NCBI GenBank assembly: GCA_964507195.1
Contig: CAZDPA010000001.1
Coordinates: 1 to 64,000 of the forward strand
Source: Solimonas sp964507195
GTDB lineage: Bacteria; Pseudomonadota; Gammaproteobacteria; Nevskiales; Nevskiaceae
Reading direction: 5' to 3'
Length of the DNA: 64,000 nt
The translations under genes were made by a program, and so were the position numbers. This document shows positions 52,516-61,090 of the stretch, piece after piece. The number at the start of each line of letters is the position of its first letter. Within the stretch, counting starts at the first letter, position 1. The notes beneath the pieces were generated by a model. The model was not told the DNA's origin, did no database searches, and was given only the letters and a program-made list of their open reading frames with translations.

Positions 52516-53934
52516 ATGAGGCTAGACGAATACGCACACTACGACGCCATCGGATTGATGGAACTCGTACGCAGGGGAAGCGTTACTGCCGCAGAACTCC
52601 AAAGGTGCGCGTTGGACGCGATTGAGCGTCTTAACCCGGCTCTCAATTTCATGGCAGGAGCGGCCACAACGAATCCGACGTGGACCGCTGACAGGCCGTT
52701 TTCTGGGCTTCCGTTCCTGCTGAAGGAAGGGCATGGGTTGGCGGGGGGCTCGCTCTCGATGGGATCACGGCTCACTGCCGGACTGAAATCACCTCAGGAC
52801 AGTGAACTGACGACTCGCTTCAAGAACGCCGGCGTCGCCATTCTCGGAGAAACAACTGCATCCGAGTTCGGGATTGCTCCCGTTACGACCTCCAGCCTGT
52901 ACGGCATCACGCGCAATCCCTGGAACCTCGAGCATTCCCCTGGTGGATCAAGCGGCGGTTCTTCGGTCGCCGTGGCAGCGGGTGTTGTACCCGTGGCACA
53001 AACGGCCGATGGTGGGGGCTCAATTCGCATCCCGGCTCATTGCACGGGAATTTACGGGCTCAAACCAAGTCGCGGCCGTACGCCTGATCTGAAGCCAGGC
53101 GTTTTCCCGTTGAGCCACTTTCATGTGTCGTCGAGAACTGTGAGGGACTCTGCGGCATTCCTGGACGCAACGATGGGTGAATGGCCGGGAGCAGCCAGCC
53201 GCATTCAAAAGCCAGATCGGCCCTATCTTGAGGAAATTACCCGCCCTCCTAGCAGCTTGAAGATCGCAGTTTCGAGAAATGCTCCTGGCGGCGCAGTGGT
53301 CGCGCCTGAGTGCCTCGAAGCACTGGACCGTGCGGCGCGACTGGCTGAGTCGCTCGGCCATCGTGTAGAAGAAGCGGAGCCGAAGCTCGATTGGAATTCG
53401 CTGTTCCAGTCATTCATCACTGCCTGGTTCCACGCATTCCCGGTCGGTGTAAAGCAGATCAGCGCGATGACGGGGCGCAAACCGGGTCCAGATACCCTCG
53501 ACGCTGGAACCCTGAGTGGGATCGAGCGCGGCAAGGCCCTGACCGTTGACGACATTGTGATTGCCAATGTCCACTTTCGAGCCGCGCACCAACTTTTGGA
53601 TCAGTTCTTCATGAAGTACGACGTGTGGATGACACCAGCGGCGGTTTGTCAGGCGCCCTCCGTCAAGCAGTTCGATCCACGGATTCCAGAAGAGCAATCT
53701 GCTTCGGGCATCCCGAAACCGCTCCTTGAGTTCGCAGCATTCTCGCCTTTGCTCAACATTACCGGTCATCCGGCGGCGTCAGTGCCTCTGCATCAAGGTG
53801 CCAATGGCTTGCCTGCTGGCGTGCAGATCGTCGGCAAAACCGGTGATGACGCGACCGTACTACGTCTTTCCGCTCAGTTCGAAACTGCCGATCCGTGGAT
53901 CCAAAGGCGCCCCCCGCATTCTGTATTTTTTTGA
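52516..53934 (+). CDS. Amidase signature family hydrolase
   Basis: A 472-residue amidase with the Ser-Ser-Lys triad: Lys70 (PFLLKEGH), Ser145 (GGSSGGSS) and nucleophile Ser169 (ADGGGSIRIP). The GGSSGGSSVAVAAGVVP block is the amidase signature. It hydrolyses an amide bond of an unidentified compound; the FLLKE in place of the more usual FLVKD is a small variation. It lies behind operator D and together with the hydrolase/aminopeptidase pair suggests release of amino acids from an amide- or peptide-type substrate. No signal peptide, so cytoplasmic. Confidence 0.9.
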   Translation: MRLDEYAHYDAIGLMELVRRGSVTAAELQRCALDAIERLNPALNFMAGAATTNPTWTADRPFSGLPFLLKEGHGLAGGSLSMGSRLTAGLKSPQDSELTTRFKNAGVAILGETTASEFGIAPVTTSSLYGITRNPWNLEHSPGGSSGGSSVAVAAGVVPVAQTADGGGSIRIPAHCTGIYGLKPSRGRTPDLKPGVFPLSHFHVSSRTVRDSAAFLDATMGEWPGAASRIQKPDRPYLEEITRPPSSLKIAVSRNAPGGAVVAPECLEALDRAARLAESLGHRVEEAEPKLDWNSLFQSFITAWFHAFPVGVKQISAMTGRKPGPDTLDAGTLSGIERGKALTVDDIVIANVHFRAAHQLLDQFFMKYDVWMTPAAVCQAPSVKQFDPRIPEEQSASGIPKPLLEFAAFSPLLNITGHPAASVPLHQGANGLPAGVQIVGKTGDDATVLRLSAQFETADPWIQRRPPHSVFF

Positions 53935-53945
53935 ATCGGGGGCTT
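53911..53945 (+). terminator. Hairpin overlapping the amidase stop codon
   Basis: CCCCCG (53911-53916) plus ATTC pairs with GAAT and CGGGGG (53937-53942), with one bulged C and a T-rich loop, followed by CTTTGT. The stop codon is in the 3' side. It is only a moderate terminator. Confidence 0.4.
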
Positions 53946-54012
53946 TGTCGAACGGGAAGACGGCACCATTCGGTGACGTTACTGATCACCCATCAAGCGC
54001 CTCTATCTGGAA

Positions 54013-54918
54013 CTACAGCGACGTAGCTTGTAGGCCGGAGATGTATTCGATTAAGGCGATTGTGGTCGCGGATGCCCCGCGGCGCGTCATCACAAGGCCG
54101 CCATGGGTATGCGGCAAAGAGATCCACTGACTGCCCTTTCCGCCCCGACCGGCGGTGACCTTATGCTGAGCCTGCATGAGACTGAGAACAGCTTGCGGGC
54201 GCCCTGAAGGCAGAATCAACTTAACAAGCCCGGTCAGCTCCTCCGACTTATCCGCGCTAATGACCAGGCGAGGTGTTGGCGACGACCGCGCACACACGTC
54301 ACGGATGCTCGGTAGCAACTCCATTTCGACAATTGCCGCACGTAACGATGCTGCATTTGAGAGGGCGTTACGCGCCAATTGTCGTGCATCCGCTGGTGGA
54401 AGCTCAGGCGCCCTGCCTGCAATGGCCGCAACTGGGAATCCCAGGGTCGCCAGCACGACCATCAGTCGAGCGACGATGCGGAATGCGCCTCCTGTCCCAT
54501 CAAGCAATGGATCGGGTCTTTCAGCTGTCGGATCAATCTGAACAACGGCGCGTATGCGCTGCGGTATCGACGCCGCATGCACTCCGCATATGAGTCCGCC
54601 ATATGACTGGCCTGCGATCACGACAGGCTCGGCTATACCGAGATTATCCAGCAGTGCTGCGAGATGCCGGCTCATGCCCTCTGCGCTTTGCGGCTCGTGC
54701 GCCTTACTGCCGCCGATGCCTGCACGATTGTAAAGAAGAACCCGCGTGTGCGGTGCGAGTTCATTTTGCAGCAACGCAAAATAGTCGTAGGACCCGCTCC
54801 ATCCATTCTCCAAAACGACAAGCGGCAGACGACTTGGTGTGCCGGTCAGTCGATAACGTAGAGAAGCGCCAGGAATCTCTGCAACACCTTCGCGAAACTC
54901 ACTCGATGGGGTAGTCAC
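54013..54918 (-). CDS. Alpha/beta hydrolase
   Basis: A 301-residue hydrolase starting at GTG 54918, which overlaps the aminopeptidase stop as GTGA. The nucleophile is Ser105 in AGQSYGG; VLLYNRAGIGGS is the usual strand-turn; the late HTHGGLV holds the probable catalytic His. The active-site wall LENGWSGSYDYF (in place of HGxPGS) resembles proline iminopeptidase-like relatives less than general esterases. Coupling to an aminopeptidase suggests an ester, lactone or peptide as substrate. Confidence 0.85.
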   Translation of the reverse strand: MTTPSSEFREGVAEIPGASLRYRLTGTPSRLPLVVLENGWSGSYDYFALLQNELAPHTRVLLYNRAGIGGSKAHEPQSAEGMSRHLAALLDNLGIAEPVVIAGQSYGGLICGVHAASIPQRIRAVVQIDPTAERPDPLLDGTGGAFRIVARLMVVLATLGFPVAAIAGRAPELPPADARQLARNALSNAASLRAAIVEMELLPSIRDVCARSSPTPRLVISADKSEELTGLVKLILPSGRPQAVLSLMQAQHKVTAGRGGKGSQWISLPHTHGGLVMTRRGASATTIALIEYISGLQATSL

Positions 54919-56393
54919 TGCGGAGTTTTGGAAAGTCTGTTTACAAAAGCATCGATAAGACGAACGCCGAATCCAGTTGGGCCTTTCTGCACGCCGGACA
55001 GCGGGCGGGTCGCCCATGCAACACCGGCAATGTCCAGATGGGCCCACGGTGTATCACCCGAGAATCTCTGGAGAAACTTAGCGCCAGATACCGCAGAGCC
55101 GGATCCGACGCCAAGGAATCCAGGAGCTCCGACGTTACGGACGTCCGCGATTTCTGACTCCACCAAGTAGTCTTGTCTCTTATCAAGCGGGAGACGCCAC
55201 AGGAACTCCCCGCTCTCAGATCCCGCGGACTCCAGTTCGCGAGCAAGTCGATCGTCCGTACTAAATAGCCCGGCAAACTCTTCATGGAGTGTCGCCATCA
55301 TTGCGCCCGTCAGTGTCGCGACATCGATGAGGCGCTGAGGCTTGTACGTCTTCAACAGGTACGCCATCGCGTCGGCCAAGACAATTCTGCCCTCGGCGTC
55401 AGTGTTGTCCACTTCAATCGTGAGTCCTGCCAGTGATCTGATCACGTCGCCAGGGCGATACGATGTGCCGTCCACAACATTTTCGCATAGAGGAATGGCA
55501 GCGACGACATTCACGGGTGCACGCCGCTGAGCCATTGCGCGCATGGCACCCACGACTGCGGCACCGCCCGCCATGTCGAACTTCATCTTGCTGATCGCCG
55601 GGGGTACCTTGAGGTTGAGGCCGCCCGCGTCAAATGTCAGCCCTTTCCCTACCAATCCGAGGTCGAATGACTTGGCCACACGTCCTTTCCACTGGCAGAT
55701 CAACATGCAGGGTGGATGCTCGCTGCTGCGGCCTATGGCAAGCAAGCCGCCGGCGCCGATCTTTTCGAGCGCCTTCTGATCGAGAACCTTAATATCTAGC
55801 CCAACACTCACAAGCTCCTTCGCCGCACTAACGAATGCCTGCGGTGTCATCACATTCGCTGGCGCCTCTACCAGAGCACGTGACCAATTTACTGCTTCGG
55901 CCAGCTGTCGGGCGTGAGCGGTTCCCTTCCAAAAGGAGGCCGGGATCTCCAGCGCTTTTATGCTGAAATGGGACGCTGGCTGCTTTGAGCGAAAGGCCGT
56001 ACACCGGTATGACGCCAAGGTGGCACCGATCGCAAAATGATTCATGGCCAACTGCGTGCCGATCGCCTGCGGTGCAGGCGGAGCAATCAATGCGGCCGAT
56101 TCGACCCGCAGAGTGCGCATCGAGTCCATAACCGCAGCCCCGGCGGATTCCCAGAATCGCTCCTCTCTTTCGAAGTCTGCCGGCCGCCCGCAACCGACAA
56201 GAATGATCCGTCGGCTATCGACGATGCAATCAACACGGTCTCCGACAGCACCTCTGAAGCTGGCCGGATGAGAGGGAATGGCGCAGTCGACCATCAAAGG
56301 TTGAAGATCCGCGCCGATCAAAAGCACCTCGGCAGCCGGCTTCTTTTTTGAGCGAGAGAATAGGGGGGATACGGTAGCGTCTTGCAAATGCAT
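54915..56393 (-). CDS. pepA: Leucyl aminopeptidase family M17
   Basis: A 492-residue aminopeptidase: catalytic Lys in VGKGLTFDAGGLNLK, FDMAGGAAV, and the M17 signature NTDAEGR with LADAM. Two divalent metals activate water to remove N-terminal residues, with preference for leucine. It is the first gene of a two-gene unit with the hydrolase and is driven by the minus-strand promoter at 56514-56543. The N-terminal half is of the divergent type common in catabolic loci, not a close match to E. coli PepA, so its DNA-binding function is unlikely. Confidence 0.92.
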   Translation of the reverse strand: MHLQDATVSPLFSRSKKKPAAEVLLIGADLQPLMVDCAIPSHPASFRGAVGDRVDCIVDSRRIILVGCGRPADFEREERFWESAGAAVMDSMRTLRVESAALIAPPAPQAIGTQLAMNHFAIGATLASYRCTAFRSKQPASHFSIKALEIPASFWKGTAHARQLAEAVNWSRALVEAPANVMTPQAFVSAAKELVSVGLDIKVLDQKALEKIGAGGLLAIGRSSEHPPCMLICQWKGRVAKSFDLGLVGKGLTFDAGGLNLKVPPAISKMKFDMAGGAAVVGAMRAMAQRRAPVNVVAAIPLCENVVDGTSYRPGDVIRSLAGLTIEVDNTDAEGRIVLADAMAYLLKTYKPQRLIDVATLTGAMMATLHEEFAGLFSTDDRLARELESAGSESGEFLWRLPLDKRQDYLVESEIADVRNVGAPGFLGVGSGSAVSGAKFLQRFSGDTPWAHLDIAGVAWATRPLSGVQKGPTGFGVRLIDAFVNRLSKTPQ

Positions 56394-56513
56394 ATTCTGA
56401 TGTCCCCGAATGGTTCCGATTAGAGTTCAGATCTCGGGCAATCCGGAAACGCCCGATAGTCGTTGGTGCGGCACTATCGGAGCATCGGGACGTGGCGCCG
56501 TTCGATTGTGTTA

Positions 56514-56543
56514 GATATACAAGTAAGTTACTCTACTTGTCAA
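56514..56543 (-). promoter_or_regulatory. Minus-strand promoter with island operator E (56519-56540), perfect copy
   Basis: On the minus strand TTGACA (56543-56538), 18 bases and TATATC (56519-56514) enclose a perfect ACAAGTA-N8-TACTTGT. It serves the aminopeptidase; the divergent aminotransferase at 56613 may also be controlled from here. Confidence 0.75.
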
Positions 56544-56612
56544 TGAAATCATAATGCCCTCCGGTACGGGCATGTCCGCGGTAAATCATTGCTTGGATAG
56601 GGACACCCACCT

Positions 56613-57713
56613 GTGATCGAGACGTCAGACAAGATTGTCTTTTCAACTAATTTGAACGCCGATGTAACGGGCGCGGCAGAACGAGAGTCGTTGCTTGCCA
56701 CGTCGAGTTTCGGCACTTCGTTCACCGATCACATGGTGACGATCCAGTTCTCAAGGGAGCTGGGTTGGCACGATGCACAGCTCGGTCCCCGTCGTCCGCT
56801 GGAGCTTCACCCAGCAGCCAATGCCTTGCACTATGGGCAGGCCATTTTTGAGGGGCTGAAGGCATACCGGCGACAGGATGGGTCTGTTGCGCTGTTTCGA
56901 CCAGACAAAAATGCCGAGCGCTTTGTGGCGTCAGCTAACAGAATGGTGATGCCGCCATTGCCTGCCAAAATCTTCATAGAGGCGCTGAAAGTGTTGACCA
57001 GCGCAGATCAGGAATGGGTGCCTTCGGCCGACAAAGGCAGCCTCTATCTGCGACCGCTCATGATCGGAACGACCGCCGGGCTTTCGGTGCGACCATCGGA
57101 TCGATACTTGTTCGTGGTGATGGCTTCGGCTGTGGGGTCCTACTTTTCTGGCCCACCGCGCCCGTTGTCCATATGGATTAGCCAGGACACGTCCCGAGCG
57201 GTCGTAGGTGGAACCGGCGCAGCCAAAGTTGCCGGAAACTACGCGGGGTCCCTGCAGGGGCAGGCCGAGGCCACCGAGAACGGATGCGATCAGACGCTCT
57301 ACGTAGATGCGATAGAGCGTCGTTGGATCGAAGAACTCGGGCTGATGAACATATTCTTCTCGTTCAATGATGGGTCGCTCATCACGCCGCCTTTGTCTGG
57401 AACCATTCTTCCCGGAGTCACGCGGGACACAATCCTGTCCCTCGCACGCGGCAGAGGTCTGGATGTCCGCGAGGACGTGTACAGCATTGAGCAGCTCAAG
57501 AGCGACGCGGAGGAGGGGACGCTAGCGGAGTGCTTTGTCTGCGGTACTGGTGCGGGCATAGTTCCTGTCGATCAGTTCAAGTCGAAAGCCGGCGCTTTCG
57601 GTGTCGGAAGCGGTCGCAACGAACACCCTCTTGCCATGTCACTTCTTCAGGAAATGCGAGCAATCCAGCAAGGAACGGCGCCGGATACGCATGGCTGGCT
57701 TCATTCGATCTGA
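56613..57713 (+). CDS. Branched-chain amino acid aminotransferase, group II type
   Basis: A 366-residue fold-type IV aminotransferase of the eukaryote-like group II: FSRELGWHDAQLGPR, LHYGQAIFEGLKAYR, LRPLMIGT, PLP-binding Lys205 in GTGAAKVAGNYAGSL, and EELGLMNIFF. It starts at GTG 56613 behind an AGGG-type site. Same reaction as the group I enzyme at 38087 but from a distinct subfamily, so the two may differ in substrate range or be redundant. The quinone oxidoreductase follows 50 bases on. Confidence 0.92.
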   Translation: MIETSDKIVFSTNLNADVTGAAERESLLATSSFGTSFTDHMVTIQFSRELGWHDAQLGPRRPLELHPAANALHYGQAIFEGLKAYRRQDGSVALFRPDKNAERFVASANRMVMPPLPAKIFIEALKVLTSADQEWVPSADKGSLYLRPLMIGTTAGLSVRPSDRYLFVVMASAVGSYFSGPPRPLSIWISQDTSRAVVGGTGAAKVAGNYAGSLQGQAEATENGCDQTLYVDAIERRWIEELGLMNIFFSFNDGSLITPPLSGTILPGVTRDTILSLARGRGLDVREDVYSIEQLKSDAEEGTLAECFVCGTGAGIVPVDQFKSKAGAFGVGSGRNEHPLAMSLLQEMRAIQQGTAPDTHGWLHSI

Positions 57714-57763
57714 TGGAGCAAATCAATGATCTGCACCATCGGACTCGGAGGTGAGGAGAAGGC

Positions 57764-58744
57764 ATGCAAACGACAGATGCCATCGTGCTAAGTGAAGTCG
57801 GTGGGCCCGATCAGCTGAAGGTCCAGTCGATCGAACTGCCGCTGCTCGGGGCGAACGACTTACTCGTGAGGCACACCGCAATAGCGGTCAACTTCCACGA
57901 CTGCTACGTCCGCTCGGGCTTGTACAGAACCCTGACCCTTCCCGGCGTGCCGGGTTTAGAAGCGGTCGGAATCATTGAGGAGGTTGGAAGAGATGTCGCC
58001 GGTCTGGCCGTGGGCGACCGCATTGGTTGGGTCAGCCCACTTTATGGGGGCTATGCCGCGCGGCGTGTTCTCAATGCCGACTTGGCAATCAAGATACCAA
58101 CGTTCCTATCTGACAATCAGGCTGCGGCATCCCTGGTAAAGGGCTTTACAGTCTCGTACCTCGTTGGCAGCGCTCACCGTGTCGGACCGGCTCAAACCGT
58201 TTTGATTCATGCCGCGGCGGGGGGCGTAGGACAGATGCTTACCCAGGCGTGCCACCGTTTAGGGGCGCATGTGATCGCTACAGTTGGCAGTAGTAGCAAA
58301 GCTGCTATCGCGCGCGGAGCCGGAGCAGATGAGGTGATTTTGTACAGAGAAGAGGACTTTCTCGAACGTGTGCTGTCCTCAACACAAGGGCGAGGGGTAG
58401 ACGTTGTATTTGACTCCGTAGGGGCCGACACATTTGTGAAGTCGATGCGCTGCCTCGACTACGGAGGATCTCTGGTCAACTATGGTCAGTCGTCAGGCCC
58501 TGTTCTGCCATTTACGCCGACTGACCTGGCGCAGAAGTCTCTGTCTGTCAGTCGACCCATCATCTTCCATTTCATGAGAAAGCGAGATGACCTTGTACGC
58601 CTGGCAACTGAGACGTTTGACGCATTTGACCGGGGGCTGTTCAAGCCAGTTGAGGCTGTCGCATATCCACTCTCTGAAGCGGCTGATGCGCACCGACTTC
58701 TGGAAGCTCGACAGAGTCCAGGTGGAGTCGTTCTGATTCCGTGA
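57764..58744 (+). CDS. Zinc-free quinone oxidoreductase (MDR family)
   Basis: A 326-residue medium-chain reductase: GIIEEVGRDVAGLAVGDRI, nucleotide motif HAAAGGVGQMLTQ and VVFDSVGADTF. No structural or catalytic zinc Cys pattern, so quinone-reductase-like (QOR/crotonyl-CoA reductase branch). Strong ribosome site GAGGTGAGGAGAAGG. It reduces quinones, enones or an enoyl-CoA with NADPH. Its link to the pathway is inferred from position. Confidence 0.9.
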   Translation: MQTTDAIVLSEVGGPDQLKVQSIELPLLGANDLLVRHTAIAVNFHDCYVRSGLYRTLTLPGVPGLEAVGIIEEVGRDVAGLAVGDRIGWVSPLYGGYAARRVLNADLAIKIPTFLSDNQAAASLVKGFTVSYLVGSAHRVGPAQTVLIHAAAGGVGQMLTQACHRLGAHVIATVGSSSKAAIARGAGADEVILYREEDFLERVLSSTQGRGVDVVFDSVGADTFVKSMRCLDYGGSLVNYGQSSGPVLPFTPTDLAQKSLSVSRPIIFHFMRKRDDLVRLATETFDAFDRGLFKPVEAVAYPLSEAADAHRLLEARQSPGGVVLIP

Positions 58745-58823
58745 CGGTGCTGCTCTTCGAACCACGAGCGGCTCGGGTGAGTCAATTTGAAGCGGTGGCG
58801 GGGCTATGCCTGCAGGAGAAACA

Positions 58824-59621
58824 ATGCGAATAAGCTTGGCCCAATATGCATTGGGCGCGGATATGGGCGCCAATCTCGCCAAAGCGTTGGCCATGATGAA
58901 GCGGGCTTCACAGTGTGAAGCTCAACTAGTTGTCTTTCCGGAATTGTGCCTCAGTCCCTTTTTTCCGCAGTACTCAGGGCAGGACGCCTCAAAGTATCTG
59001 GTATCAATCGATGACGAGCCCATCCGGAGATTTCGAGCGACGTGCAGAGATCTGAGAATTTCAGCATCCCCGAACGTGTACCTGAGAGAAGGTGACAATT
59101 CGTTTGACGCATCATTGATGATCGATGCGGAAGGGATTAGTCACGGCGCATCAAAGATGGTGCACATCGCTCAAGTGCCCTGCTTTTATGAGCAAGACTA
59201 TTACACGCCGTCTGATACGGGTTTCAAGGTATACGACACATCACTTGGCCGGATCGGTATCGTAGTTTGTTTTGATCGCCACTATCCGGAGAGTATTCGC
59301 ACCTGCGTCGTGCGCGGTGCCTCGCTGATTCTCATCCCCACAGCCAACACGCGCGATGAGCCACGCGACTTGTTCGAATGCGAATTGCGAGCGGCCGCTA
59401 TGCAGAATGGCGTATTCATCGCCATGTGCAACAGGACCGGCCGAGAAGGCGAGGTCACATTCTGCGGCGAATCAATCATTGTCGATCCGTTTGGCAATGT
59501 CGTGAAGAAAGCGTCGACAGGCGAGGAACTGCTGCTGGCCGACATCGATCTTTCGCAGGTGGAAGTGGCGCGGCGCAAGCGCCCATATCTTCCGCTACGG
59601 CGACCCGAGTTGTATGAATGA
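58824..59621 (+). CDS. Carbon-nitrogen hydrolase (nitrilase superfamily)
   Basis: A 265-residue amidohydrolase with the Glu-Lys-Cys triad: Glu40 (VFPELCLS), Lys111 (ASKMVHIAQ) and Cys149 (VVCFDRHYPE). Closest by eye to N-carbamoyl-amino-acid/N-carbamoylputrescine amidase-type members, so the substrate may be a carbamoyl or amide group. The start at 58824 has an excellent GCAGGAGAAAC; six codons earlier there is none. It ends the plus-strand group (aminotransferase, quinone oxidoreductase). Confidence 0.88.
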   Translation: MRISLAQYALGADMGANLAKALAMMKRASQCEAQLVVFPELCLSPFFPQYSGQDASKYLVSIDDEPIRRFRATCRDLRISASPNVYLREGDNSFDASLMIDAEGISHGASKMVHIAQVPCFYEQDYYTPSDTGFKVYDTSLGRIGIVVCFDRHYPESIRTCVVRGASLILIPTANTRDEPRDLFECELRAAAMQNGVFIAMCNRTGREGEVTFCGESIIVDPFGNVVKKASTGEELLLADIDLSQVEVARRKRPYLPLRRPELYE

Positions 59622-60116
59622 CTGTACGGATGGCAGTACCGCATAAGCTAAACCTGACGCTATGAAATGCGATAAAAGCTGAGTGTCCCTGAAGCGGACA
59701 GTCCTGAAGGTCTCCGTTTGGCACCTTTGCGACAGTCACACGTCAGCCCTTTGCGGCTACCACGGGTAAATCAATCATGGCTCCAGAGCAGCCATTCAGG
59801 TCTGCACATATTGCGCGCCCCTCAACACCGCTGGACATTGCTTAGTCTCAGGGGCACTAGCCGCCGTTTATCGACGTAAAGTCCAAGATCGCAGCCGCGC
59901 AGGCTTTCGGACCGGCTGGTTCTTCGCTTGGAAGAGGGCAGCGCGAGGTAGCGATAGATGCTGATCTTTCGGCGCCGCGGCCTTCGGACGAGCGTTGATC
60001 GGCTCTCGGGAGTGCTCGATCACGACAAGGTCGTCAACGCGCCAGCCTACCTCTACAGGTATTCGTACCTCGCTCATTCACTTCACACCAATGCAGCTTC
60101 AACTAGGATGGCACCT
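59622..60116. other. 495-bp region without a recognisable gene
   Basis: Short ORFs are present on both strands but none has a plausible start, ribosome site or family likeness. No inverted repeat or insertion-sequence end was found. It may contain degenerate sequence between the island and the CHAT locus. The 224 bases 60369-60592 are likewise empty. Confidence 0.5.
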
Positions 60117-60368
60117 ATGAAAATCAGGATCGTACTCTTGGTACTTATTGCTTCAAGTGAGTATGCACACAGACCTGTCGACGGTAGCAATTACTTTGTC
60201 GCACCAAGTCACTCTTCTGTGGAGACGGTCACGAGTGGGCACAAGAACTGGGGGCAATCCGGTATGAGAGAGCGACAGGGAGATCGTGTTTTCGTTGAGA
60301 TGGCAGAAGATCAGAAGCCGCCTCTTGGAATCTATGAAGTGAGGCTGGCACGAACTTCAAAAGACTAG
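60117..60368 (+). CDS. Possible small exported protein
   Basis: An 83-residue ORF opening with MKIRIVLLVLIAS, a short hydrophobic signal-like stretch, behind AGGATGG. The rest is polar and without family likeness. It lies in an otherwise empty region and could be a chance ORF or a gene remnant. Confidence 0.3.
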   Translation: MKIRIVLLVLIASSEYAHRPVDGSNYFVAPSHSSVETVTSGHKNWGQSGMRERQGDRVFVEMAEDQKPPLGIYEVRLARTSKD

Positions 60369-60592
60369 GCTCCGTGCGGTTAGAGACCAGTGTGGGCGCG
60401 GCGGTGGGTCCCCATCTTGGAATCTAAAGCTGCAGCAGGAGCGATGCGCTAGGCCAGGGCGCGCGGGATGAGAGCGGACACGCGGATCTCGAGCTTCCGG
60501 ACTGCATTGAGAGCGATAACGGACGCGTGGATTTCCGCGTCAAACGACGGGTGTTTGTATCTACTGTCTTCTGAAAGCAGAGCCCCGGGGAA

Positions 60593-61090
60593 TCAATCTT
60601 GTTTGCCACTCTTAAAAAGAAGTCCAAGCAATCCCTTAATTGGCGTGCTGAAGGTGTCATAGGTTGTTTCTTCCTGTAGCTCGAAAGTTCCATCCGGCAT
60701 CAATTTGATGGTCTTCTTTATTGTCTTGGGCTTCTCTGGGCCCAGCATGTAGATGGCATACAGGGCGACCAGTGCAATGGTGCCGACTTCTAGAAGCGGC
60801 ATATCCCGGTCCGCACCCGATATTGCTCCTTCAACAATATGCCGGGACTCCTCTTGGTTCGACGAGTGCATGATCCACATAAGGGCAATGTCCCGAACTA
60901 GGTCTGGCTTTGATTCAAGTTCGCGCAAAGCTTGAACAATCACCTCTTGATTCTTCGATGCGCCCTCTAGTGCGCTTCTCATTTCTGCAGGAGACATGTC
61001 CCCGGATGCCTCAAATACTGAAGACTTTAGAATCTGAAGAATGGTTTCAGGAGTCGCTTTGATAGCATTCAGTCTGCTCACTACGTTCAT
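60593..61090 (-). CDS. Small single-span membrane protein paired with CHAT protein (candidate effector)
   Basis: A 165-residue protein; the start at 61090 has GGAG seven bases upstream and makes an ATGA overlap with the CHAT gene. Residues 1-95 are helical and polar, residues 98-117 (LLEVGTIALVALYAIYML) form one hydrophobic span, and the tail contains charged residues and a C-terminal amphipathic stretch (IKGLLGLLFKSG, 151-162). No family was recognised. Translational coupling to a caspase-like protease and a membrane span make it a candidate pore-forming or membrane-damaging effector or its partner; this is inference. It could also be a membrane anchor for the protease. Confidence 0.7.
   Translation of the reverse strand: MNVVSRLNAIKATPETILQILKSSVFEASGDMSPAEMRSALEGASKNQEVIVQALRELESKPDLVRDIALMWIMHSSNQEESRHIVEGAISGADRDMPLLEVGTIALVALYAIYMLGPEKPKTIKKTIKLMPDGTFELQEETTYDTFSTPIKGLLGLLFKSGKQD

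Noticed and set aside
59868..60077. 69-residue minus-strand ORF with basic, Pro-rich residues, considered as a transposase remnant
   Set aside because: No recognisable catalytic residue or insertion-sequence end nearby; left as non-coding.
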